Shown here one piece after another: positions 24,044 through 32,727 of a DNA stretch of 64,000 nucleotides; positions within the stretch are counted from its first letter, which is position 1, and each line of letters starts with the position of its first letter. Both the position numbers and the translations under genes were made by a program. Origin of the DNA: Bacillota bacterium (GTDB lineage: Bacteria; Bacillota; Clostridia; Christensenellales; SZUA-584); contig JAEWTL010000090.1 of NCBI GenBank assembly GCA_023459495.1, forward strand, positions 6,064-70,063, read 5' to 3'. The notes below the pieces were generated by a model. The model ran no database searches, was not told the origin of the DNA, and worked only from the letters and a program-made list of their open reading frames with translations.

Positions 24044-25090
24044 ATGAAAAAAAGACTGGTGGTATTGATGACCGTTACGGCGCTGCTGGCCGGATTGCTG
24101 GGCGGCTGTGGCGGAAACGCAAAGGTTACGCTCAACGTTTTGAACTGGGGAGATTACATCAGCGATGAAGTTATCGACCAGTTTGAAGCGGAATACAACA
24201 TCAACATCAACTACGTCCCCGCGGCGTCCAACGAGGAGATGTACGTATCCATCACGACACAGGGTTCGGATTACGACATGGTGTTTCCGTCCGACTACCT
24301 TGTGGAGAGGCTCATCAGCGAAGGCCGCCTGCAGGAGATCGACTATTCGAAGCTACCCAACGCGCAGTACCTCGATCCGAAGTTCATGGACGAGACATAT
24401 GATCCGGGCAACGTCTACTCTGTCCCCTACACCTGGGGCACACTCGGTATCCTCTACAACACGCAGTACGTGACGGAGCCGGTCAATAGTTGGGGCATTC
24501 TGTGGGATGAGAAGTATGCCGGTGAGATCTACATGTACGACAGCATGCGCGACTCCATTGCCGCGGCGCTGCTTTACCTGGGACTCGACATTAACACGCG
24601 TAACCCGCAGGACATTGCGGATGCGGTGGAGGCTCTCAAGGCCCAGAAGCCGCTCGTAAAGAGCTATGGCAGCGACGAGATGCGTGACTCCATGATCGGC
24701 GGTTCGGGCTCGCTGTGCTTAACCTATTCGGGCGATGCGGTATACTGCATGCAAGAGAACCCGGACCTCGCGTACGCTGTACCGGATGAAGGCTCCAATA
24801 TCTTCTTCGACAGCATGGTGATCCTTGATACGTGCGATAATCTGGACGCGGCGTACAAGTTCATCAACTTCCTGCTCGACCCGGAGGTGGCCACGGTCAA
24901 CTTTGAATATATCGGCTACTCCACGCCCAATGCGGCGGTGATGGACATGATCAGCGAGGATTACCTCAGTAACAACGCCTTCAACCCCACGGACGACGTG
25001 ATCAACCGCTGCACGGTATTCCACGACCTCGGCGACTTCACGCAGGTATATTCCGATGCATGGCAGGAAGTCAAATGGTACAATCCGTAA
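24044..25090 (+). CDS. potD: Polyamine-binding lipoprotein
   Basis: The 348-residue lipoprotein has a signal peptide with lipobox LLGGC (Cys22), then the PotD-type beginning LNVLNWGDYISDEVIDQFE. The acidic and aromatic residues that hold polyamines in PotD are plausible here (TWGTLGILYNT, SYSGDA-like TYSGDAVYCM), but specificity for spermidine or putrescine is not decided. It captures substrate outside the membrane and hands it to PotBC. AGGAGAGAAAGG lies before ATG 24044. A strong terminator follows. Confidence 0.92.
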   Translation: MKKRLVVLMTVTALLAGLLGGCGGNAKVTLNVLNWGDYISDEVIDQFEAEYNININYVPAASNEEMYVSITTQGSDYDMVFPSDYLVERLISEGRLQEIDYSKLPNAQYLDPKFMDETYDPGNVYSVPYTWGTLGILYNTQYVTEPVNSWGILWDEKYAGEIYMYDSMRDSIAAALLYLGLDINTRNPQDIADAVEALKAQKPLVKSYGSDEMRDSMIGGSGSLCLTYSGDAVYCMQENPDLAYAVPDEGSNIFFDSMVILDTCDNLDAAYKFINFLLDPEVATVNFEYIGYSTPNAAVMDMISEDYLSNNAFNPTDDVINRCTVFHDLGDFTQVYSDAWQEVKWYNP

Positions 25091-25140
25091 GGCGATTGAA
25101 GTAAAATATCACTAAGAAAAACCGGCTTTCGGGTCGGTCA

Positions 25141-25172
25141 GGCTGCGGGCATTTGTGTCTGCAGCCTTTTTT
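25141..25172 (+). terminator. Terminator of the pot operon
   Basis: GGCTGC and GCAGCC pair around a loop, followed by six T (25167-25172), 50 bases after the potD stop. Confidence 0.8.
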
Positions 25173-25288
25173 GTTGAAATTGCTCATTCTTTGTCAATGC
25201 GCGGCTAAAGCGCATACCTTCTACATACCCTTAAGTACAGCCCCCGGTGTACATGCGCCGGGGCGATTCGTACTAAAGGAGACAACGG

Positions 25289-26173
25289 ATGAGCTGCGTC
25301 AGAACAGGCGGGAAGGATTGGCAGCGCCCGGGCAAGAAGAACCCCAGCAAAAGCGCATTCAACGCCAAGATTGCCATTGTATGCGTAGCGGCCGCGCTCG
25401 CCGTTGTGCTACTCGTCATCTGCGCGTATGTGCTTATTCCCTCAGTGATATCGGACGTCAACCGACAGGTGAAGGAACACAACCTCGCTCAGGAGCTCTA
25501 CGATATGACGGAGCAGGATATCACGGTGCCCACGTCTACCAACGCCGCAGCCGCGTTCGAGCAGCCTGGTCCGTCGCCTTCAACCGCGCTGCGCTTTCCG
25601 CGGGACGGATTCGCAGCCGCGCTGCAACAGAATTCCGATATCATCGGCCGCATCTCCATCAAGGAGTGCGATATCGCCTACCTTGTGACGCAGACCACCG
25701 ACAACAAAACATACTTATCTGTGGGCTACGACCATCAGGAGAGCCGCAGCGGCGCAATCTTCATGGACTACCGGTGCGATATCGACGCCGATCCGCTCTC
25801 CGGCCATTACATACTCTACGGCCACAACATGAAAAACGGCTCGATGTTTCACAACCTGATGAAATACAAGGACGAAGATTTCTTTTACGATAATCGCGTG
25901 TTCCGCTTTGACACGCTCTACGAAGACTACGAGTGGGAGATCTTCTCCGCTTATGTGACCGATACGGACTTCTACTACATCCAGACAAATTTTGCCGACG
26001 ATGCAGAGTGGCTCACCTTCCTGAACACCATCCACGACAAGAGCATGTTCCCCACGGACGTACAGCTTTCTGCCGACGATGTGGTGCTCACCCTATCCAC
26101 CTGCACCTACGAGTTCGACGATGCACGCTTCGTTATCCACGCACGTCTTATCGGCCCGGTGAGACATGAATAA
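25289..26173 (+). CDS. srtB: Class B sortase
   Basis: The 294-residue transpeptidase has an N-terminal membrane anchor (residues 27-50) and an outer catalytic domain. The triad is His179 in LYGHNMKNGSMF, Cys272 in LTLSTCTYEF and Arg280 in DARFVIHARL, all in class B spacing. Class B enzymes attach proteins bearing NPQTN-like or related motifs to the wall or build pili. No protein with a clear sorting signal is encoded in the window, so its substrate is elsewhere. ATG 25289 follows AAAGGAGACAACGG. It is monocistronic, between the pot terminator and the tRNA promoter. Confidence 0.9.
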   Translation: MSCVRTGGKDWQRPGKKNPSKSAFNAKIAIVCVAAALAVVLLVICAYVLIPSVISDVNRQVKEHNLAQELYDMTEQDITVPTSTNAAAAFEQPGPSPSTALRFPRDGFAAALQQNSDIIGRISIKECDIAYLVTQTTDNKTYLSVGYDHQESRSGAIFMDYRCDIDADPLSGHYILYGHNMKNGSMFHNLMKYKDEDFFYDNRVFRFDTLYEDYEWEIFSAYVTDTDFYYIQTNFADDAEWLTFLNTIHDKSMFPTDVQLSADDVVLTLSTCTYEFDDARFVIHARLIGPVRHE

Positions 26174-26340
26174 GCCTGATTAGTTTTCGTTCCAGCTTTT
26201 AAGCCCAAAATAGCGTAAACACCGGTGTATGGCTGACCTTGTCTCACATAACGCGTATCGCTTAAAGCACAGTTATGGGATACGGTCCTTCATACATTTT
26301 TTTACGTCAAAAATACCAGCACTTATTTTAAATTAAACTG

Positions 26341-26369
26341 TTGACGCTGTGTCCGTTTTGATGTAGAAT
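26341..26369 (+). promoter_or_regulatory. Promoter of the tRNA-Met genes
   Basis: -35 TTGACG at 26341-26346, a 17-base spacer and -10 TAGAAT at 26364-26369; the tRNA starts 18 bases later. Confidence 0.75.
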
Positions 26370-26386
26370 ACTTCTTGCGTTCTCGA

Positions 26387-26463
<77 letters not shown>

Positions 26464-26471
26464 TTTAAATG

Positions 26472-26491
26472 CGCGGGCCTTAGGGCCCGCG
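26472..26491 (+). terminator. Hairpin between the two tRNA genes
   Basis: CGCGGGCC-TTAG-GGCCCGCG followed by TTATT. A stable 8-pair stem that may mark processing or partial termination between the two tRNAs. Confidence 0.5.
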
Positions 26492-26531
26492 TTATTACGC
26501 AGAATTGATAAGCGAAAGCTTAAAAATATAT

Positions 26532-26608
26532 GGCGGCGTAGCTCAGTTGGCCAGAGCACTCGGTTCATACCCGGGGTGTCACAGGTTCGAATCCCGTCGC
26601 CGCTACCA
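26532..26608 (+). tRNA. Elongator tRNA-Met (CAT)
   Basis: The 77-base cloverleaf GGCGGCG...CGCCGCTACCA has an encoded CCA, anticodon loop TTCATAC, intact D-loop (AGTTGGCC with the GG pair) and T-loop TTCGAAT. The acceptor stem pairs at all positions apart from a terminal G-U. The anticodon CAT could in principle also be a lysidine-modified tRNA-Ile, but the sequence resembles elongator tRNA-Met of Clostridia. Confidence 0.9.
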
Positions 26609-26613
26609 AGGGA

Positions 26614-26636
26614 AGCCCGCAAGTGCGGGCTTTTTT
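26614..26636 (+). terminator. Terminator of the tRNA operon
   Basis: AGCCCGC-AAGT-GCGGGCT with a run of six T from 26631: a canonical intrinsic terminator six bases after tRNA-Met. Confidence 0.85.
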
Positions 26637-26639
26637 CGT

Positions 26640-26952
26640 TGTCTGGTCTTGTGTCAGATTTATTACTATAGAATGTCAGACTTCTAACCGTTTAAGCATG
26701 ATGAGCTTTACCTCACGGCAGAATGCTTTCAAATAGAAAGACAGATGCGCTATTTAAGTCTGCGGCGTAGAACGGATTTATAAACTGACAGATCGATTTT
26801 CTTAATAACCATCCTTATAGCGCAGATAACAGAAAATGATACTAAAATGAAGCATATGCCCCGCAAACAGTCCTGTTTATTTTAGACTCCATAAAAACTC
26901 CATATTTGTTTGTTATCATGCAACCACAATTGATAAAAAAGGTGGGCGTACG
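26640..26952. other. AT-rich gap at the left edge of the island
   Basis: No gene or RNA is supported in these 313 bases. The stretch is AT-rich compared with the sequence to the left and contains a tandem ACTCCATAAAA/ACTCCATA repeat at 26885-26904, just upstream of the first island gene. Its promoter is presumably in this region but I see no clear -35/-10 pair. This is where base composition changes. Confidence 0.5.
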
Positions 26953-27528
26953 ATGTCAAAAAATCAGGCAAAAAAGAAACCAGCCAAACAATCCAAAAGG
27001 ACCATGGTCTATATTTCTCTTGCACTTGTCCTGGCGGTTGCCGCTGTGGCGAGCGTCTTATTGATCAACGGCCAAGGCCAGAAAGCGGATTCTGTTGCGG
27101 TTCTTCCAAGCAAGACAAATGCCGAAGTAACCGAGAGCGTCAGCAACAGTCAGATATCTGATACACAGGGAGTCACAATTGACAAGAGTGCAGTAACTGA
27201 AGAAGCCACATTCATCCCGTATCAGTCCGGCGATACCTATATGGAAGTGATCGCGATACGGGCAAGCGACGGAACCGTCAGAACTGCATTAAATACTTGC
27301 CAGGTCTGTTTTGACTCCGGGCGTGGTTATTACAAGCAGGAAGGCGATGTTTTGGTCTGCCAGAACTGTGGGAACCGGTTTACTGTGGATCAGGTGGAAG
27401 TGGCTAAAGGCGGATGCAACCCTGTTCCTATATTCGAAGATGACAAAACAGAAACTGCTGATACGATCACAATATCCGATGAAGTGCTGACTGACTATAG
27501 CATACTGTTCAGCAAGTGGAAAAGATAA
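26953..27528 (+). CDS. Membrane-anchored DUF2318-like Cys-pair protein
   Basis: The 191-residue protein has a very basic N-terminus, one membrane helix (about residues 18-38) and an external domain of the DUF2318 type: NTCQVCFDSGRGYY, VCQNCGNRF and GGCNPVPI, giving two CxxC pairs plus a fifth cysteine. DUF2318 is better known beside iron permeases, as a putative metal or Fe-S site. Here it opens a copper locus, which suggests it handles copper or supplies electrons outside the membrane. ATG 26953 follows AAGGTGGGCGTACG. It overlaps no gene; the fusion protein starts 17 bases after its stop. Confidence 0.75.
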   Translation: MSKNQAKKKPAKQSKRTMVYISLALVLAVAAVASVLLINGQGQKADSVAVLPSKTNAEVTESVSNSQISDTQGVTIDKSAVTEEATFIPYQSGDTYMEVIAIRASDGTVRTALNTCQVCFDSGRGYYKQEGDVLVCQNCGNRFTVDQVEVAKGGCNPVPIFEDDKTETADTITISDEVLTDYSILFSKWKR

Positions 27529-27545
27529 TCAGAGGAGAATCAACC

Positions 27546-29447
27546 ATGCAACCGGCTAAAACAAAGCTGACCGTCGGCGGGATGGTCTGTACAAGCTGCG
27601 CATCCAGAATTGAAAGCGCATTGGGAAAACTGGAAGGCGTGCAAAAAGCCAAAGCCAATTACGGCTCCGGTACAGTCATAGTTTCATATGACACTCAAAA
27701 AGTCAGTTTGGCAGATATCGTTAAAACAATCGAACGGATGGATTATACGGCGAAACCGGATGAATCCACCATGCAGGTAAGCCGCGAGGAGAGCCGGAAA
27801 GAGAAGAAAGGTAAAGCTTCAACCATCATAGCCGGATTTATCATCGTAGGGCTGGCGGTCTTTCTCATGTTCAGCAATACGCTGGGGATAAGCTTCCTGC
27901 CGGAAATTGATGCCTCCATGGGTTACGGCATACTGTTTGTCGTCGGCTTGCTCACATCCGTTCACTGCATCGCGATGTGCGGCGGGATCAACCTTTCTCA
28001 GTGCATCGCGCATCAAACAGGCGGAGAGCAGACACTCAAAACGAAAATGAGGCCGAGTCTGCTTTATAACCTGGGTCGGGTTATCTCCTACACCATCATA
28101 GGCGGTATCGTAGGTGCACTCGGTTCGGTAATCAGCTTCTCGGGTACGGCAAAGGGCGTTGTGGCAATTATCGCGGGTCTCTTCATGATGATCATGGGCC
28201 TTAATATGACCGGTTTATTTCCTTGGATGAGGAAACTGATGCCGCGTATGCCCAAGGTATTCGGGAAGAAGGCTCGGGAAAAGAAACGTGGGCCTTTCAT
28301 TGTCGGCTTGCTGAACGGGCTGATGCCCTGCGGCCCGCTGCAGGCCATGCAGATATATGCGCTCGGAACAGGCAGCGTTTTTGCGGGTGCATTATCGATG
28401 CTGATGTTCAGCCTTGGTACGGTTCCGCTGATGTTCGGATTTGGCGCCGTCAGTTCTCTGCTGAGCAGCAAGTTTACGAAAAAGCTAATGAAGGTCAGCG
28501 CCATGCTGGTTGTCGCTCTGGGTGTCATTATGCTGGGAAGGGGACTGACTCAGTCCGGCATAACCACGGCGTTTGCGGCAGATAATTCCCGGTCCAATTT
28601 GGCACAGGTTCAGCAGGATGTGCAGATTGTCTCCACAACGATGAAAGCTAACGTATACGATCCGATTACAGTTAAGGCGGGCGTTCCCGTCAAATGGACA
28701 ATTACGGCGGATGCTGAGGAGCTCAATGGCTGCAATAACCCGGTCACAATACCCAAGTACGGGATCCAGAAAAAGCTGGTGCCGGGCGACAACGTGATAG
28801 AGTTTACGCCGGAGCAGGAGGGTGACATCGTTTATACCTGCTGGATGGGTATGATCAGCGGTGTGATCCATGTGGTTTCGGGCGGAGACAATGTAAGCGC
28901 TGCAGAAGCCGTTCAGAGCAGTGATATTGACAGCGGTGAAAATAATACGCCGGCCGATAATGACAACAGCAATTGGAATTCTTTTGGCGGATCGGCCAAC
29001 GGGCAATGGCAGGGTGGCGGAAGCTGCTGCGGCGGCTCCTATGCATCCGGCTTTGATAACGGTAAGGTTCCGACAGATAAAACGGCGGTCGCTGAAATCA
29101 GGGACGGCGTGCAGTATGTCAGCATCACAGTGAATGAATCCGGTTTTGAACCCGCTTTGGTAGTGATGCAGAAGGATGTAAAGACGGTTTGGACGATTAA
29201 TGGAGAAAGTTTAAACGGCTGCAATGACAGTTTGATTTTCTCAAACGATATCGCGCCGCTGGACCTTAGAGAGGGAGAAAACATCATTGGGTTTACACCA
29301 ACAGAAGATTTCTCATACAGCTGCTGGATGGGTATGCTCAATGGTTATGTCAAGGTCGTAGACGATTTAAGCAATTTTGATCTCGCAGCGGTTCAGCAGG
29401 AAGTTGAAAAATATGAAGCCCCTTCGGGCGGCGGATGCTGTGGCTGA
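27546..29447 (+). CDS. HMA-SafE-double cupredoxin fusion protein
   Basis: The 633-residue fusion has four parts. Residues 1-70: a heavy-metal-associated domain (GGMVCTSCAS). Residues about 92-335: a six-helix SafE/UreH/DsbD-like membrane core with paired cysteines in HCIAMCGG (141, 145) and a third in LMPCGPLQ (262). Residues about 355-445 and 515-605: two cupredoxin-like domains outside the membrane. Each domain has the same unusual ligand candidates, LNGCN (Cys396/559) and CWMGM (Cys432/593, with Met), and no ligand histidine. A Gly/Asn-rich linker with SCCGG joins them and the end is GGGCCG. It probably moves or holds copper across the membrane, perhaps passing it to or from CopA. ATG 27546 follows GAGGAGAATCAACC. 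Confidence 0.85.
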   Translation: MQPAKTKLTVGGMVCTSCASRIESALGKLEGVQKAKANYGSGTVIVSYDTQKVSLADIVKTIERMDYTAKPDESTMQVSREESRKEKKGKASTIIAGFIIVGLAVFLMFSNTLGISFLPEIDASMGYGILFVVGLLTSVHCIAMCGGINLSQCIAHQTGGEQTLKTKMRPSLLYNLGRVISYTIIGGIVGALGSVISFSGTAKGVVAIIAGLFMMIMGLNMTGLFPWMRKLMPRMPKVFGKKAREKKRGPFIVGLLNGLMPCGPLQAMQIYALGTGSVFAGALSMLMFSLGTVPLMFGFGAVSSLLSSKFTKKLMKVSAMLVVALGVIMLGRGLTQSGITTAFAADNSRSNLAQVQQDVQIVSTTMKANVYDPITVKAGVPVKWTITADAEELNGCNNPVTIPKYGIQKKLVPGDNVIEFTPEQEGDIVYTCWMGMISGVIHVVSGGDNVSAAEAVQSSDIDSGENNTPADNDNSNWNSFGGSANGQWQGGGSCCGGSYASGFDNGKVPTDKTAVAEIRDGVQYVSITVNESGFEPALVVMQKDVKTVWTINGESLNGCNDSLIFSNDIAPLDLREGENIIGFTPTEDFSYSCWMGMLNGYVKVVDDLSNFDLAAVQQEVEKYEAPSGGGCCG

Positions 29448-29462
29448 GAACAGGAGAAAACA

Positions 29463-29597
29463 ATGTTTAAGAAGCTGAAAAAGAAGATTGAGAATTACTT
29501 TAAACGTCTTGCCGAAATTAACGAACAATCATTTGGCAACCAGAAACTTGATTGCTGTGATCTGAATAAACACGACAAAAGTAAATCTGCACAGTAA
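29463..29597 (+). CDS. LDCC-motif mini-protein, putative metal binding
   Basis: A 44-residue open frame begins at ATG 29463 behind ACAGGAGAAAACA and ends at TAA 29595-29597, exactly filling the gap between the fusion and copA. It is basic at the start (MFKKLKKKIENYFKRL, amphipathic helix), then FGNQKLDCCDLNKHDKSKSAQ-like with the LDCCDLN motif. I recall small LDCC-motif proteins beside copper genes in Clostridia, annotated as putative metal-binding. The paired cysteines could bind Cu(I). Strong ribosome site, operon position and motif all argue that it is translated. Confidence 0.8.
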   Translation: MFKKLKKKIENYFKRLAEINEQSFGNQKLDCCDLNKHDKSKSAQ

Positions 29598-29609
29598 CGG
29601 AGGGACAAC

Positions 29610-32018
29610 ATGCAACGCAGTGAAGTAATCGCCATTTCCGGCATGTCGTGCGCAGCTTGCGCCAGCAGGGTGGAAATGGTATTGGGAGCGACGGAGGGTA
29701 TTAAAAAAGCCAATGTTAATTTTGCGAGTGAAAAAGCATCGGTTGAGTTTATTGATGACATAATTTCATTGGAATCGATAGGCGAAAAGATTAAGATGCT
29801 CGGATACGGAGTTGCGGATACTCGTAAAGCAGAGGAGGCGAAATACCGGATTCAGATTGCCGGCATGTCTTGCGCAGCCTGCTCAGCCAAGGTTGACAAG
29901 GCGCTGAACAAGATGGAAGGCATGACAAGCGCGTCTGTCAACCTGACAACGGGTTACGCGGATGTCAGCTTCGACCGGGCCAAGCTGCGGCTCTCCGATA
30001 TACTTGAGAAGATAAATGCGCTGGGGTATAAAGCATCGGTTAAGGACGAAGCAAGTGCGGATGCTGATAAAGCCCGCCGCGAGAAAGAGATAAAGAGGCT
30101 TCGGATTGAGCTTATTGCTTCTTCGGTGCTGACAATACCGCTGCTTTTAAGCATGGTATTAATGGCGCTTAAAATAGAAGTACTGCCTTTTTTACATAAT
30201 GCATTTTTCCAGATGGCCATTGCTACCCCGGTCCAGTTCGTCATCGGGTTCAAATTCTACAGAAACGCGTTTCATGCACTGCGGGCCAAAAGCGCAAATA
30301 TGGATGTGCTGATTGCGATGGGAACATCAGCGGCTTACTTTTATAGCGTTTATAACACGCTGTTTTATGAGGGAATGGAACCCCATCTGTATTTTGAGTC
30401 TGCAGCAGTCATCATTACGCTGATACTGCTCGGGAAATATTTCGAAGCCATAGCAAAGGGTAAAACATCCGATGCAATCAAAAAGCTCATGAACCTCCAG
30501 GCGAAGACTGCGCGTGTGATTATTGACGGTGCTGAGAGGGATATTCCCATAGAGGATGTATCCGCAGGGGACGTTATTATCGTTCGCCCGGGCGAAAAGA
30601 TACCGGTGGACGGAGAAATTATCGAAGGTTACTCATCGGTCGATGAATCGATGCTCACAGGAGAGAGCCTTCCGGTCGAGAAAAGAACAGGCGATGCGGT
30701 GGTTGGTGCGTCTATTAATAAAAACGGAACGTTCAAGTTCAAAGCCACGAAAGTAGGCCGGGAAACCATGCTGTCACAGATCATCAAACTGGTCGAGGAT
30801 GCCCAAGGGTCTAAAGCCCCGATACAGAAGATTGCGGATAAAGTCTCCGGGATATTCGTACCGATCGTCGTCGGTATCGCGCTGGTGACATTCTTCATAT
30901 GGTATCTGGGGTTTGGCGATGCTTCGGGCGGCTTTGTCAGCATGGTTGCGGTGCTCGTTATTGCGTGCCCTTGTGCGCTGGGTCTTGCCACGCCAACCGC
31001 CATTATGGTGGGCACCGGGAAAGGCGCGGAAAACGGAATATTGATCAAAGGCGGAGAGCATCTTGAGAGGGCTTACAAAATAAATACCGTGGTGTTCGAT
31101 AAGACAGGAACGATCACCAAAGGCAAGCCGGAGGTGACGGATGTAAAACTAATCGGCTCCATGAAAAATGATGATGTCATCAAACTTGCAGCCATTGCCG
31201 AGAAGAATTCCGAGCATCCGCTTGGAGCGGCGATATACGAGTATGGAAAAGGCATATTCGGCCATATAGAAGATCCTGCGGTTTTTGAAAATGTACCGGG
31301 AAAAGGCGTTAAAGCTGCCTATAATAATCAGGAGATCCTTTTGGGAACGAGGAAACTGATGGCTGAGAACAACATTCTGGTGGAGGAAGTTGAAAATATT
31401 GCGGCAATGCTGGAGAACGATGGCAAGACAGCGATGTTTATGGCTCTTGAAAACGCTGTACAGGCCGTGATTGCTGTAGCCGATACGATTAAGGAGAGCT
31501 CCAGGCAAGCCATTGAGGAGCTTCAAGAGATGGGCATTGCAGTTTATATGATGACAGGCGATAATAAAAGGACAGCGGCAGCTATTGCCAGACAGGTGGG
31601 CATTACGCATGTGCTTGCAGAGATTCTGCCCGAAAACAAGGCGCAAGAGGTTGAAAAGCTGAAAAGCCAGGGCCATATTGTAGCAATGGCCGGGGATGGG
31701 ATTAACGATGCACCGGCACTGGCAACAGCGGATATCGGCATGGCAATGGGCACAGGAACGGATGTCGCAATCGAAGCGGCGGATATCACGTTGATGAACG
31801 GAGACTTAAGATCGGTACCCACCAGCATCAAGCTCTCCCGAAAGACAATGCGTAAGATTAAGCAGAATCTGTTCTGGGCCTTCTTCTACAACGTGATCGG
31901 TATTCCCGTTTCTGCATTGGGACTGTTAAATCCGATTATTGCCGGTGCAGCGATGGCGTTCAGTTCTGTCTCTGTGGTAACGAATTCTTTGAGTCTGAGA
32001 CGGTTTAAGAACAGATAA
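29610..32018 (+). CDS. copA: Copper-translocating P-type ATPase
   Basis: The 802-residue P1B-1 ATPase has two N-terminal HMA domains (GMSCAACAS near residue 11 and GMSCAACSA near 86), eight membrane segments, the transport site CPC in VIACPCALGLATPTA, phosphorylation loop DKTGT, TGE loop LTGES, and hinge GDGINDAPAL. Length and motifs are those of CopA, which exports Cu(I) from the cytoplasm. It starts 12 bases after the LDCC gene with CGGAGGGAC. Copper sensing by the two-component system downstream would fit, as no CsoR or CopY gene is present. Confidence 0.95.
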   Translation: MQRSEVIAISGMSCAACASRVEMVLGATEGIKKANVNFASEKASVEFIDDIISLESIGEKIKMLGYGVADTRKAEEAKYRIQIAGMSCAACSAKVDKALNKMEGMTSASVNLTTGYADVSFDRAKLRLSDILEKINALGYKASVKDEASADADKARREKEIKRLRIELIASSVLTIPLLLSMVLMALKIEVLPFLHNAFFQMAIATPVQFVIGFKFYRNAFHALRAKSANMDVLIAMGTSAAYFYSVYNTLFYEGMEPHLYFESAAVIITLILLGKYFEAIAKGKTSDAIKKLMNLQAKTARVIIDGAERDIPIEDVSAGDVIIVRPGEKIPVDGEIIEGYSSVDESMLTGESLPVEKRTGDAVVGASINKNGTFKFKATKVGRETMLSQIIKLVEDAQGSKAPIQKIADKVSGIFVPIVVGIALVTFFIWYLGFGDASGGFVSMVAVLVIACPCALGLATPTAIMVGTGKGAENGILIKGGEHLERAYKINTVVFDKTGTITKGKPEVTDVKLIGSMKNDDVIKLAAIAEKNSEHPLGAAIYEYGKGIFGHIEDPAVFENVPGKGVKAAYNNQEILLGTRKLMAENNILVEEVENIAAMLENDGKTAMFMALENAVQAVIAVADTIKESSRQAIEELQEMGIAVYMMTGDNKRTAAAIARQVGITHVLAEILPENKAQEVEKLKSQGHIVAMAGDGINDAPALATADIGMAMGTGTDVAIEAADITLMNGDLRSVPTSIKLSRKTMRKIKQNLFWAFFYNVIGIPVSALGLLNPIIAGAAMAFSSVSVVTNSLSLRRFKNR

Positions 32019-32030
32019 TAGAGGAGTACG

Positions 32031-32726
32031 ATGGAGAAAACAAACATACTCGTTATTGATGATGAGGAGACCATTGTTGAGTTTGTCGAGTCTTATCTTT
32101 TGAAAAGCGGGTATACGGTTTTTAAAGCTTATAACGGGAAGGATGCGCTGGCGCTTTTTAACAGCCAGCCTCTTTCTCTTATTCTTTTGGACCTGATGCT
32201 GCCGGATATCAGCGGCGAGGATGTTTGCCGGACGATGCGCAAAACGTCGCATGTACCCATTATTATGCTCACTGCCAAGGTGGAGGAAGAGAATATTTTG
32301 AAAGGGCTTGATATCGGCGCTGACGATTATGTGACCAAGCCGTTCAGCCCCCGTCAGCTTATGGCACGCATCGGTGCGCTGCTTCGCCGGACAGAAGGTA
32401 TCGATTTTGGCATCTCAAGTTTGCTCAGTTTCCATGATAAAGAGCTCACAATTGATACAATTACTCAAGAGGTGCTTAAAAAAGGCGAACCCGTAAGCCT
32501 CACGCCTATTGAATATAAGCTGCTTTGCACCATGGCGAAATCGCCCGGAAGAGTATTTTCCCGTAATGATCTTATTGATTTGGCGCTTGGTGAGGATTAC
32601 CTGGGATTTGATCGCTCCATTGATTCACACATCAAAAATTTGCGTCAGAAGATAGAGGATGATACAAAGAATTGCCGCTATATACTGACTGTTCACGGTA
32701 TGGGATATAAGTTTGGGGGTGAATAA
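32031..32726 (+). CDS. OmpR-family response regulator
   Basis: The 231-residue protein has a receiver domain (residues 5-118; acidic DDEE, phospho-acceptor Asp in LLDLMLPD, Thr in MLTAK, Lys in VTKPF) and a winged-helix DNA-binding domain (about 135-229; VSLTPIEYKLLCTMAKSPGRV, IDSHIKNLRQKIE). It starts 12 bases after copA and ends beside the sensor kinase, so it probably regulates the copper genes. No operator repeated across the island was found by eye. Confidence 0.93.
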   Translation: MEKTNILVIDDEETIVEFVESYLLKSGYTVFKAYNGKDALALFNSQPLSLILLDLMLPDISGEDVCRTMRKTSHVPIIMLTAKVEEENILKGLDIGADDYVTKPFSPRQLMARIGALLRRTEGIDFGISSLLSFHDKELTIDTITQEVLKKGEPVSLTPIEYKLLCTMAKSPGRVFSRNDLIDLALGEDYLGFDRSIDSHIKNLRQKIEDDTKNCRYILTVHGMGYKFGGE

Positions 32727-32727
32727 T

